The translations under genes were made by a program, and so were the position numbers. This document shows positions 38,326 to 48,449 of a DNA stretch of 64,000 bases, piece after piece (the first letter of the stretch is position 1; each line of letters opens with the position of its first letter). The notes beneath the pieces are model-generated. The model was given only the letters and a program-made list of their open reading frames with translations, had not been told where the DNA came from and ran no database searches. Source of the DNA: Paragordius varius (lineage: Eukaryota > Nematomorpha). The DNA lies in NCBI GenBank assembly GCA_964247055.1, contig OZ176051.1, positions 13,578,001 to 13,642,000 on the forward strand. Reading direction: 5' to 3'.

Positions 38326-38742
38326 ATGAATGCGCTCCCTATCATACTAACAATAACATTATCTACAATAAGTTATCATAAATCGATTTCATGTATTTGA
38401 TATTGAATATATTATTTCACATAATATTATATATATATATAATATATATATATATTGACAATTTTTATTTTTGATTAAGATCATTTTTTTATATCCCTTG
38501 TAGATTATAAATCCAAAAATTGTAGCCTTGTGTGCGATATATTTTGTGAATATGGGAATGCGTTGGATTTTTACGGTTGTCCAACGTGTCAATGTATAAA
38601 TATTTCCATTTCCGAAACAAAACCAAAATCTCGAGATAGAAGGGCCTTCAATCGACCATACGGATACCGAAAAATAAAGAAAATATCCCGAACACGACCA
38701 CCACCTCTAACTCATTTCAGGAGGCAACACTCCTCATATTGA
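38326..38742 (+). CDS. Secreted antistasin-domain protein with basic tail
   Basis: Two exons, 38326-38371 and 38504-38742, join in phase 1 to give about 94 residues. Exon 1 encodes a short hydrophobic leader (MNALPIILTITLSTI), and its donor ATAA|GTTATC resembles the paralogue's. Exon 2 (acceptor CCCTTGTAG) carries one antistasin domain, CSLVCDIFCEYGNALDFYGC then PTCQC, very close to the 37.6-kb gene (shared FCEYGN and YGCPxCxC spacing). A Lys/Arg/Pro-rich tail follows (KPKSRDRRAF, RTRPPPLTHF), ending at the stop at 38742. The leader is short for a signal peptide, so an earlier start or a weak signal is possible. Likely a secreted protease inhibitor from a tandem-inverted duplication. Confidence 0.8.
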
Positions 38743-38769
38743 TTAGCTGAACACTATTACATTGATATA

Positions 38770-39205
38770 TATATACCTTTATATTTTTTATATTTAATGG
38801 TTTATGTTCTTTTTCATTGATAGATTGTTGTGTTTATATGCAATATTTTGATTTTTACCCGGATTATTAATTCAAAAATGCATCAGTGTCATACATAAAT
38901 ATATTATTCCAATATTACCACAAAAATGTACCCTATGAATTTTTCCTCATTCTTAGAATAAACATTAATAATCAAACAATTTAGTCTTTGAAGTATTGTT
39001 TTTATTGCAAAAAAAGTTTTTTTCATAAAGTGATCTGTAGAGAGTTAAAGGTGCATTGAACATTTATTTAGGTTTCGATTTAAATATTGGATGTTAATGT
39101 CGAAGTGATACCATTATTTTATACCATGTCATTAGAGTATTGGGCATCCGTAAAGTTCGAAAATGTATCTGTTACTTTCCCAAATAAATTAGGCTTTCCA
39201 TCTAT
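38770..39205. other. Intergenic AT-rich sequence
   Basis: 3' flank of the antistasin gene up to the gypsy LTR. A possible AATAAA lies near 38956. Nothing else was recognised. Confidence 0.4.
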
Positions 39206-39211
39206 TAGGTC

Positions 39212-39448
39212 TGATATGTGGTTGATATGACACAACATTGCATGATTTTTTTTATCTTACATCATATTATTATTATATTAATCGCTTTTGACGTTTATGT
39301 TCGTGCGTCATTATTCGTAGAATTTTTATATAAATTTTCGTAGAATAAAAGACATATTCTTACAGTTGTGACCACATTCATATAATTATTACTAATAAAA
39401 GTATAAATATCACAACAATTTGATAAATTGACATTATTTTAATTTGAC
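39212..39448 (+). repeat. 5' LTR of the gypsy element
   Basis: About 237 bases, matching 43137-43400 with scattered differences and a shorter 3' part. It contains aataaaagacatattct, a plausible polyadenylation region. Confidence 0.75.
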
Positions 39449-39689
39449 GAGGGTGGGATAAAATTTCAATTGAAGGATACGATGACACTTGTGATTTTGC
39501 CACCTACATCAGATATGTCATAAGGGTTATGATCTCCTAAAATGTTGATACTAATGGATAATATCAAGGTTCTGTTTTTGGCTGGAGCTGGTCTTAAAAT
39601 AATTAATAAGATCGAAACAATGATATTTGCAGAATCTATTGATGTGATCCTTGGTCCATAATTCATGACATTGGTCTTAAACTTTTCTC

Positions 39690-40245
39690 ATCCGCCAAGT
39701 CTGTCTTCGCTGGAAGGTTTGAGTCTCGTTTACGGAGAAAGGATGAAGAAACTTTACGGAATTTTTGCAAAGAGTCAAAAGTGTGGCGGAAAAAGCTGAA
39801 TTTCAAACAGAGGTGGAGGAGAGAATTAGAGACGGTTTTGTGGCTGGATTAAACTTGCAATCATTGGAAGTGTATCTTTATTCATAATTCCCTGGTGCGA
39901 AGTGTGATGGGAAGGCAGTATCATCAACCAACATTGACGACATGGCCTTGGCTCAAGAAGTTGCAAGGGCCGATATTGCATCCCATGTGTCGTCAAATAT
40001 TATCCTCAAAATTCAAAAGAATTGGTCGAATATAATAATAATAATAAATATTTTAATAATAATAGTAATAATATGGAATATAAAAAAGATGATGGCAATA
40101 AATGGAAGCGGAGATGTGGCAAATGTGGTGTATTTCATATACCAAAACAATGTCCAGCATTCGGAAAAATATGACCCAATTGTAATAAAAAAAATCATTT
40201 TCAGGCAATGTGTCGCCATAAAAAACTTTATAGAGATAATATAAG
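39690..40245 (+). pseudogene. gypsy gag remnant with two CCHC zinc knuckles
   Basis: The end of the frame reads RCGKCGVFHIPKQCPAFGK, then a TGA where the first Cys of the second knuckle belongs, then PNCNKKNHFQAMC. The nucleocapsid part is therefore broken by a Cys-to-stop change. The upstream capsid region is frameshifted. Confidence 0.6.
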
Positions 40246-40254
40246 CGCTAATTA

Positions 40255-40549
40255 TAATAAATGGGGCACACAAGCGAAAATTTGCGCTACGATTAATGGC
40301 CAAGCTTTCAGTATGGTTTTTAATACTGGAGCTGCTGCCTCTTTGATTAATAAAAATGTCTGGAAGACGGTGGGAGCACCGTTACTAAAATGTGCCAGAT
40401 TAACTTCCTACGGAAACAACCCAATCAAACTCTTGGAAACAGTTGTCAATGTAACAATGGGAAAAATTACTAAGAAATTAAAATGTTTTGTGACGGGAGA
40501 AGAGCTATCCCCGATATTTGGGCTGCCTTGGATCATTGGTGTGGTATGA
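40255..40549 (+). pseudogene. gypsy aspartic protease with altered active site
   Basis: Open frame with FSMVFNTGAAASLINKNVW and later IFGLPWI. Retroviral-type proteases need D-T/S-G at the active site. Here the triplet encodes Asn (NTGA), so the enzyme would be inactive. The frame stops at 40549. Confidence 0.7.
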
Positions 40550-40889
40550 CCTTACCGGATAACGTGAAAGTTAATCAAATAGCTTTTAATAATAATGATG
40601 ATCATAATGATGTATTCAAGCGGTTTCCAAAACTCTTTAACGGGGAATTGGGTTGCAACGGTGATATGTTAAATTGTATGTTCAATCAGATGCGATCCCA
40701 AAAGTCTGCGCTGCACGGCGAATTTCATTGGCACTACAGAGTAAAGTGGGATGGAAGTGCAGAGACTGATGGACCTGGGGATAGCCAGTTAATCCTACAC
40801 AACACCATGTGCAGTGGGCGACTCCCGCGGTTAACGTCGTAAAAACTAATTGAAAAACTAGGGTGTGAGCTGATTTCCGGGTAACAATC

Positions 40890-41240
40890 AATTCTTTGAT
40901 GGAGAACATATCTCAGATTATCCAGACATTTGACACGATCGCGTCTAAACGTGCGGGATCCACATGGTTCTTGTCCATTGATTTGAAGGACGCTTGATGT
41001 CAAATTCCGGATGAGAAGAGCAAAAAATATTTGGTAATTACTACCCCGATGGGTTTCCAATTTGATCGTCTACGATTTGGATTGAAGGCCCCATGCTTTT
41101 CCAAAGAATAATGGATGACGTACTTAAAGATTGTAGGGGCACAATGGCCTACTTCGACGATGTATTGATTGTTGGTAATACAAAAGATGAACATGATAGA
41201 AACCTTAACGAGAGCCTAGCAAGATTGTGAAATTCGGTTT
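40890..41240 (+). pseudogene. gypsy reverse transcriptase core fragment
   Basis: Across shifted frames it reads STWFLSIDLKDA, KKYLVITTPMGFQFDRLRFG and MAYFDDVLIVGNTKDEHD. FDD is the catalytic block. A stop follows LKDA. Confidence 0.75.
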
Positions 41241-41389
41241 TACGTTAAGGAAAGATTAACAGAAACTTTATCAGAACAATAATTCTGGGTTTTGAGCTAT
41301 CAAAACAAGGAATTCATCCTGTACAAAATAAAATTAACGATATTACGAAATGTGCGACACCTACCAATAAAACTTAGTTAAGATCATTT

Positions 41390-41955
41390 TTAGGATTGCT
41401 CAATTTCTACGAACGCTTTATTCCTGGCTTACATGTCAAAATTAGCAATCTACATGAACTAACAGGATCCAAAATGGAGATGGTCACAAGAACATCAAAA
41501 TGAATTTAAGCGAGCAAAAAACTTAATATCAAGAGAATCTTTAGTTGCCACTTATAACATAAATAAAAAATAAGAATACAAAAGGATGCATCTACAAAAG
41601 GCTTTGCTGTACTTCTGCAAATATAGAATGAGAGAATGGTACCAATTGCATTCGCGTTAAGAAAATGCCAGAATGCAGAAAAAAATTATTTTGTGATTGG
41701 ATTGGAAACTAAGGCTTTGCTATTTGGGTTATAAACCATTATTATATATATATGGCCAGAATTGTGAGGTCTGGTCAGATCATAAGCCGTTAGTTCATGT
41801 AAATAGGAATTTAAGTGATATTAAAAACTGTAAATTGTTAAGATGGATCAGCAAGGCCGCCGGGTATGATTTTGATATGAAATATATCGCGGGATCGACA
41901 AACATGACCGATGTGTTTTCATCACGAAAAGAGTCAGACACCATTAGCCAATGAT
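41390..41955 (+). pseudogene. gypsy RNase H and connection region
   Basis: Reads RSFLGLLNFYERFIPG at about 41385 (with shifts), then CEVWSDHKPLVHVNRNLSD and LRWISKAAGYDFDMKYIAGS at 41760-41900, the standard gypsy RNase H ending. Confidence 0.7.
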
Positions 41956-41959
41956 GATG

Positions 41960-43010
41960 AATATGTGGCCGAACAAATCCGACAAATCGCATTCGTGGAT
42001 TTAAATTTAAATTTAAATAAAACCCAAATAAAAAAAGATTTTTTGGAGGATAAACTGTTTAAACGATTACGTATGACACTTAAAAATAATGATTGGTCAA
42101 CACCGGAATTATGCGCATTCAAAGCCGTGAGAAATCATCTCAAACAAGCTGATGGTTTCTTGTATGTTGGTGATCGGTTAAACCCAACAGCTGCGCGAAA
42201 ACGAATTTCGGCTTGGTTTCATGTTCGACATCCGGAGATCGCTGCTATGAAAAACACAGCGAGGTCGTTGGTGTTTTGGCCCGGAATGGATAAAGACATT
42301 GAAAAGTTAATGCACGACTATCAGTGTTGTCAGAGGAACAGGGCGAACATTGCTGAGAATCCGGTATATAAATGTAACTTCAATGTGGGAATATGGGAAA
42401 GACTCCATGTGGACAGCGCGGGCCCCATGTGTGGTAAATATTGGTTGGTTTTAATTGACGCGTTCTCGAGATAGGCGTAGGTGGAGATATTTAGCAGTAT
42501 TACATCTGATGTGATTTTGAAACAATTGGAGAAATGGTTTGCCTCTTACGGTTTTCCAAGAGTGTTAGTTTCTGATAATGCTACTTATTTTAAAGTTCAG
42601 TTTTTGTGAGAAAAGATGACAAACTGGAACATTAATCATGTGACGTTTGCTCCCTATCACCCAAGGACGAATGGTTTGGTGGAAAGAGTGATTTACACGT
42701 TAAAATTAAGATTTCGTGCTACAATGATGAGTAGCATAAAGAGTGAGACCTTAAATAATGTAATATTGGCCTATCAAAACTCGTGGCATAATGAAATAAA
42801 GACAACTCCCGCATCGTTGTTTTTAAAGAGGAACATTAACACACCGTTGAATTGGTTGCAAGATAAAGAAGCGCCGAAAGAAAGTCCACCACCAATACCG
42901 TTAAGAGAGTTCACACTCTCACAACCAATTTTCATAAGAGATAACGAAAGGATGGCGACCGGGAACGGTGGAAGTAAGAACGGGTCCATTGTCGTACGAG
43001 GTAAGTGATG
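41960..43010 (+). pseudogene. gypsy integrase
   Basis: Contains the zinc-binding module (H..HPEIAAMKNTARS with CCQRN), the catalytic Asp in LHVDSAGPM, the second Asp in VSDNATYF and the Glu in NGLVERVIYTLK. Stops occur at about 42472 and 42607. No chromodomain was seen at the C-terminus. Confidence 0.8.
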
Positions 43011-43136
43011 AAGAAGGGAAACAGATGAGGAAACATGCGGATCAACTGAAGTTTGATGGTGGGCAGAGTGAGGCCCCAGGCGTTACCCAGATCGAGTCCG
43101 CAAACCTCCTAGGCGTTTTTTAGAGGAGGAAGAAAA

Positions 43137-43400
43137 TGATATGTAACTGATATAACACAACATTGCATGATTGTCTTTTTATCTTACATCATATTATTAT
43201 TATATTAATCGCTTTTGGCGTTTATGTTGCGTCATTATTCGTGGAATTCTTATATAAATATAGGTAGAATAAAAGACATATTCCTACAATTGTGACGCAC
43301 ATTCATGTTTAAATTATAACTTTTAAAATGTAAGTATGTGTTTGTAAATAAGTATAAATATCACAACAACTTTAATAAATACACATTATCTTAATTTTAC
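43137..43400 (+). repeat. 3' LTR of the gypsy element
   Basis: About 264 bases, preceded by a polypurine tract. It carries an insertion relative to the 5' LTR around 43310-43350. Confidence 0.75.
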
Positions 43401-43689
43401 TTTATTCCGGTATACTATTTAATAGGTCTATAATAAAAATATACGTTTTACTGAAAACAATCTCATACTTAGATATATCATGATTTCGAATTCAACCTCA
43501 AATAATGTATTGCTGGCTGAAAAAAAACTGACAAATAGGAATAATTCAAACATTATTTCTGAATCAGATACTTCACCAGTTTTAAGCCTAATCTAATTTA
43601 TTTTGCAGACTAAACTGTGTATGCTTAAAGTGTTAAATAATAAAAAAATCGCAAAAATAAGAAACTTAATGAGTTTAATACATTACAAA

Positions 43690-44380
43690 AAAATACCAGG
43701 AAAGGTATATTCTGATATATAAATTTATCAGTATTTATATGGTGCTTTTAATTTTTGCCTTACATGTAAAAGAATATTACCGCACATTTGCTGATAAAAA
43801 TTTGGTACAATAAATGCTTTATCTAAAAACTTATCACTAATTTACTACATATTTAAACAAAACTTTTGTAAATTTAGATGTGGGGTTTAAAAGTCATTTT
43901 CGGACCCGTCTTAAACAATCCAGATTTCTTAAACTAAACGCAAAAATGTGAGGGATTAACATTTTGCAAAATTTTGTCATAAAAAAAATTTCCGCTAATC
44001 GGATATGCATGGCATTTTGCTTGCTGGAAAAGATATATTTAAGATAAAACCACTTGTTGCATAAAATTTGTGAAAAAATTTTACTCATATTTTTGATTAA
44101 AAGATGCGTTTGTCTACAAAATATATGTATAAGTTGATTTCTAACAAATAGTTTAAAAATGAGTCAAACGCATTTTAAAATAAAAAGGATGGAAATGTTC
44201 AGCAATGTAAACATGTTATCAACCATACAACATCGCCTCACCAAAAATTTTTTATAATTAGCGAAATTTGTCATTTTAGGAAAAAAAATTTGTGGTTAAT
44301 TGTATATATATTAAAGTGATAATATTGAAAAGTCTTTAGCTTTCCCAAATTTTCAGCATGCGCTTCTGCCATTTTCTGAA
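43690..44380. repeat. AT-rich dispersed element, second member of the palindromic family
   Basis: Shares atggtgcttttaatttttgcctta and aatgctttatctaaaaacttatcact with 36190-37060 and 57960-58900. No coding capacity. Boundaries are approximate. Confidence 0.45.
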
Positions 44381-44389
44381 ACGGAGCAG

Positions 44390-45610
44390 TTATCAAAAAA
44401 AGTCATAATATTCCTACATCACTCGAAAGAATAATTAAAAGGACCACATGCATTTTCTTATTATTAGATATAGATATTCCATACGTTGTCATTCATATAT
44501 AGCCCTTTGAACACATGGTAATTTTTGGGGTTCCTTATCAACCAAAAAAACCATTAAATGATATAATAAGGATTTAAAAGATATGTTTGTCTTTATAAAT
44601 GTCTTATACTATTTTTTTAAAGTATTTAAAAGCTATGATCCAAAATAAATTAATTGGTAATCATTTTTTACATGTATTTTCGATTTTCTTAAAAATACCA
44701 ACTATTTTAACAATAATATGATTCATCTGAATTTGGCTTTAAATGCGTTTAGAATTAAAATAATAACTTTTTCAAAATAATGAGGTTTATTAAAATAATA
44801 GTTATTAAAGACACAATATTTTGTATTTTCTGCTTTACGTAAAATTTGGGGTCACATATTTTAATTTATAATCACATTTTCAATATTTGAATTTGTAGTC
44901 ATATTATGCGAAAATCCATTAAATCATGATTCATATGATTTGAGTTAAATTGTTTCTTTAGTATCAGGGAAAAGGGATTTACTCATAAAGGTAAATGAGA
45001 CAGCTTTTCCTAAGAATGCCCCTAGGGCTTAAATTTGCGGAAAAACGCAAGGGTGTCCCGATTATTTATAAAATTATGGGCGTTCGTTCCTATAAGGCTG
45101 TTACATATGCAAATTTTAAATATATATTTTGTATGTATGCTATAGTTTTTTGTGAGATTTGTATGGTCTTATTTTTATATTTTTGTATTATATATCCATA
45201 CTAGAAATTTTATTGTTATCATGCAAATTATGTTCACTTAAAAAAGTATATATAAACTACTAAAAACCGAATAAATATCTTTCATGTTTTACGTTTTATA
45301 CCTTTGTTACCTTTTAACAAATGCCAATATATTTGGCCTTGAGAGTGTATACCACTGAAGTTAAAAAGCGATTAAATTTTATATGATGAAACTTGTATAT
45401 TTTAAGAATTGTAAAGCGTTATTTGAAATAAAAAGTTGCTTAGATTACATTAAGAATTGTATAATTAATAGCTAATGAAAATTTAATTAGCAACTGCTTC
45501 GATTACTTGAGTTTGGGAATCGCCAAAAACACTACGAAATTATTAAAGTTTATAGATCAATATCAATAAAGTGAATGATTTATTTAATTTAAAAGTAAAA
45601 TATCAATCAA
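44390..45610. other. AT-rich sequence, no gene recognised
   Basis: A 69-codon plus-strand frame at 44995-45204 shows no family features. A short open piece at 45500-45555 (QLLRLLEFGNRQKHYEIIK) follows an acceptor-like TTAATTAG and could be an exon upstream of 45616, but this is not supported further. Confidence 0.3.
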
Positions 45611-45615
45611 ATTAG

Positions 45616-45750
45616 AATGATACGCTTCCGAAATATTTCGAGGACACGGTCCAACATTATATTATATCAATAAATGCCCATATCACGCGTCTCTATGACT
45701 CAGTAGACAATAACATTGGTAAATCGGTAATAATTTTTGTTACAAACAAA
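45616..45750 (+). CDS. Possible exon of a second reprolysin-like gene
   Basis: 45 codons lie between acceptor AAATTAG and a strong donor AAA|GTAAGT, phase 0 at both ends. The encoded segment (YFEDTVQHYIISINAHITRL, then DNNIGKSVIIFVTNK) fits the early part of an M12B domain, where a Y-I..h...LY helix is followed by a siGk.I.i strand; the reprolysin-like gene at 1.2-4.3 kb has QSYVQQLY..IGKRIELNI at the same place. No exon carrying the zinc motif was found nearby, so this could be a fragment or have neighbours I did not resolve. Confidence 0.35.
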
Positions 45751-46584
45751 GTAAGTTTTACCCATAGATACAAATTTTTCGATTTTGAACATTGGATGCG
45801 GCCTTGACCATATACTTGTTTAAAAAAAGTTTAACCATATTAGAACTTAATTGTGAAAAAGTCCATATGGTTTCAAATTTCTGAGATATACTTTTAAATG
45901 AACTTTTTTTATATAGGTTTATTTACTCTAAGGCTTTTTAAAAAAGCAATTGACTTAAGCCTTGAAATAAAAATTATTATTGAATTTATGGGGTGTCATG
46001 GGTTTTACTATAACTTTTCATACATTGGTGAAGCTCTATCTAGCGGCAAATATAAAAAAAGCGTTTGAAATAAACTCATCATTTTGGGTGGCAAAATACA
46101 ACGGAGATTCAAATTATTAACAAACCAAAATAAAATATTAAAAGTTAAAAAAAAACAAATTTTTGCCTTTAATATTTCAATTTTTAATTTAGTTTTTCTA
46201 ACAATATTAATCCTAATAGTTTTTGCTCAAACTCCCGTTTTCTTAAGTCTATTAGCCCTTAAATTTAAATAAAAATAATAAGCAATAACTTTTCAATAAA
46301 ATTTTATCTTAAATAAAAATTGTTTATAATAGTAGATAAGACGTTTAATAATATCTAATCATTCATTTTTCTGTGAGCCATATAAATATATGATTAATTT
46401 TAAAGCCAACATATATATATATATATATATAACATACCATCCTTATAAATAGTACAATTATCTATTATAGGCTTAATAAGTGTATTCCAAATTTATAATT
46501 CCTTAAGGGGTTTTTTAAAACTTATATAATAGCGAATCCAAATTGATTATTAATGATTTTGTAATAATTTTTGGGTAGTTTACA

Positions 46585-47410
46585 ATGCAAAAATATCCAA
46601 TTTCAATATCCGTATTCATCGGACTGATCCTGATAGTGAACGGCATGCAAATTGACTCAGGTAAAAATTTGGTTTTGAAAAATATTTTAAAATAGGCATA
46701 CATTACTATTTTTTAACAGAAAACATTTAAATTGTGAAAAAAAAAATAAATTATAATTATAGTTAATTCTTGATCTTTTTTATACAAATCAAATCACAAC
46801 AATATGTAAATGACTTTACTATATTGCTCTATTTTATTTTGATACCTAAAACAATTCCCAATAATAAATCAAGTAAAAAATATGGTGTTCATCATAAATA
46901 TTATCTTTTTATATGTAGGTTTTGTGCAATAATTTGGATATACGATTTTCAATCAAAATTAACTTTTTTCAAGCAAACGTAACATTTCATTCAACCGCAA
47001 CCTTTTTAGCTCCGTTGAAGTTGCATTTGTTTAATCAAAAGTTGCGTTCGGATGAAAAAGGTTGCATTTGCTTGAATATGTAGCGTTTGCTTGAAAAATG
47101 TTGTTTTGTCAGAAAATGGTATATTTAATAGAGAGAATATTCAATTCGATAAACTAATAGCTTTAATCATAATCTCTACCTAAATATTTACCTTATTAAA
47201 ACTTTACTTAACGCAAAATATGTTTGGCAAATGATTTTTAAGATTGGTATAAAAATTATTTATTTAGTTCCCACAATGGCATCCCCAAGTATGGCAATGG
47301 GATCTGCTGCTAACCCTAACATGTGTCCTCAAATTATGTGTATGATGTTTTGTGAGAAAGGTTTTCAAAAGGATGCCAACAACTGTACCATCTGTAAATG
47401 TAATGAATAG
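46585..47410 (+). CDS. Secreted single antistasin-domain protein
   Basis: Two exons, 46585-46660 and 47268-47410, join in phase 1 to give a complete 72-residue protein. Exon 1 starts with ATG and encodes a signal peptide (MQKYPISISVFIGLILIVNG), donor TCAG|GTAAAA. Exon 2 (acceptor ATTTAG) has a Met/Ala/Ser-rich spacer and then one antistasin domain: CPQIMCMMFCEKGFQKDANNC followed by TICKCNE. The Cys spacing matches the other antistasin genes here, but Gly of the usual GC is Asn. With no tail it is the minimal member of the set. Expected role: secreted serine-protease inhibitor. An AATAAA follows at 47448. The intron contains a small foldback repeat. Confidence 0.85.
46964..47098. repeat. Small foldback repeat with tandem-repeat arms, in an intron
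   Basis: The left end ttttttcaagcaaacg is inverted at the right as cgtttgcttgaaaaa. Inside, units with the cores gttgcatttgcttgaa and caaccgcaacctttt repeat at about 20-base spacing on both sides. The architecture resembles the larger foldback elements but the sequence is unrelated. Confidence 0.6.
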
Positions 47411-47447
47411 CTTAACATTTTACTTAATTAATTCATCTTTATCATTA

Positions 47448-47453
47448 AATAAA
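47448..47453 (+). terminator. Polyadenylation signal AATAAA
   Basis: First of several overlapping AATAAA hexamers, about 38 bases after the stop of the antistasin gene ending at 47410. Confidence 0.55.
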
Positions 47454-47469
47454 TAAATAAATTAGTTAT

Positions 47470-47970
47470 TTTAAATGTTATTGATTTCAATATTGCAATG
47501 AAGACAACTCATAGACATAAAATTGGTTTTCAATAAAAGTTAAGCTAATGGGATAAATAGAATAAAGGTAAGTTTTATAATTAAATGGGAATATTGCAAT
47601 ATTTAACCAATTTTTATAGTCGATTGAGCAAGTGACGCGAGAGTAATGTAAACGATGTGGAGATTGCGCTATAATTTCTTATTGCCTTGTCATTTTAGCT
47701 TATGGTTGGTTTATTAGGTTTGCATCAACGGAAAACAATATGTGAAAATTATTTAATCCAACCTTTCCAATTTTAAAATGATCATCAAATAGCGCAAAAA
47801 ATGGCGGGTTTTATAATATATGAATCGAATTTATTTAGAATAATTATTGTTAAGTTGATTGTAAATTAGATAGCAAAATGTCAGACATAAACAAATGGAA
47901 AATTTCTTTTGTGTATGCTGCTAATCAGGCATAAATTTGCGAAAATTTTACAAGTACCAAATCTATCCAT
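47470..47970. other. Intergenic AT-rich sequence, nothing recognised
   Basis: No open frame, repeat end or RNA gene was seen between the antistasin gene and the tRNA-like/28S fragment. Confidence 0.35.
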
Positions 47971-47978
47971 CGTCAGTC

Positions 47979-48065
47979 AAAAAAACATAAATAGGATACG
48001 AACCTTCGATCGAGCGCTAACACTCAATAGATCACACTAAGGTCGCTGCTCTACTGAGTACATCA
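47979..48065 (-). other. tRNA-like sequence with Pol III terminator
   Basis: On the minus strand an A-box-like CTCAGTAGAGCAGCG (48058-48044) is followed by a possible anticodon stem-loop, a GAGTG/CGCTC variable-arm-like hairpin, the B-box-like GGTTCGTATCC (48004-47994), and then seven T at 47985-47979. The acceptor stem does not pair, so it is not a functional tRNA. It follows the 28S fragment in the same orientation. A tRNA-derived SINE part is the likeliest explanation. Confidence 0.4.
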
Positions 48066-48119
48066 CGATTGTCGCCTAAGGCCTTAACAAATGATTTTAT
48101 GCCCCTGCCATTAACTAAT

Positions 48120-48415
48120 TGGCCAATTGGACCGATCGACTTCAACATCTAACCAGAACAATCGTTTGCTAGGTCAATCGACTGGGGAGCGCGCCGAGAG
48201 ATCGTTACATATTTAGGTAGGGTCCTGATTAGAGGCGTTCAGTCAAATCCTTCTGATGGTAGTCTCGCATTGTCGGCATTTCAGCAGACGCCTAAACCAA
48301 ATGTCTGAACCTGCGGTTCCTCTCGTAGAGAACGAAATTTCTATAAGAACAATGGTTATCAGTAGGGTAAAACTAACCTTTCAGACGGTCCAAACTCAGC
48401 TCACATTCCCTAAAC
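48120..48415 (-). pseudogene. Decayed 3' fragment of 28S rRNA
   Basis: The minus strand matches the conserved 3' part of large-subunit rRNA in order: GGGAATGTGAGCTG, GGTTAGTTTTACCCTACTGAT, ACGAGAGGAACCGCAGGTTC, CAGACATTTGG, CTACCATC and GACTGAACGCCTCTAA. The sarcin-ricin loop, nearly invariant in working rRNA, is altered (TCTACGAGAGG instead of AGTACGAGAGG), and there are indels between blocks, so this is a pseudogene or a piece carried by a mobile element. No upstream 28S, 5.8S or 18S is adjacent. The right and left limits are approximate. Confidence 0.8.
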
Positions 48416-48449
48416 GCGATATATTGGGGAACGTCTAAATATAGCAAAT

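Larger units (their letters stand above)
39212..43400 (+). mobile_element. Ty3/gypsy LTR retrotransposon, decayed
   Basis: Two direct repeats, 39212-39448 and 43137-43400, begin TGATATGT and share cacaacattgcatga and aataaaagacatattc, marking LTRs. Between them the plus strand reads gag, protease, reverse transcriptase, RNase H and integrase in gypsy order. A polypurine tract (gaggaggaagaaaatga at 43122-43138) lies directly before the 3' LTR. The LTRs differ by many substitutions and indels, and the frame is broken by several stops and shifts, so the copy is old and inactive. LTR ends and target duplication could not be fixed to the base. Confidence 0.85.

Noticed and set aside
47979-48065. 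Functional tRNA gene
   Set aside because: The acceptor stem does not pair, the D-loop is shortened and the T-arm is imperfect.
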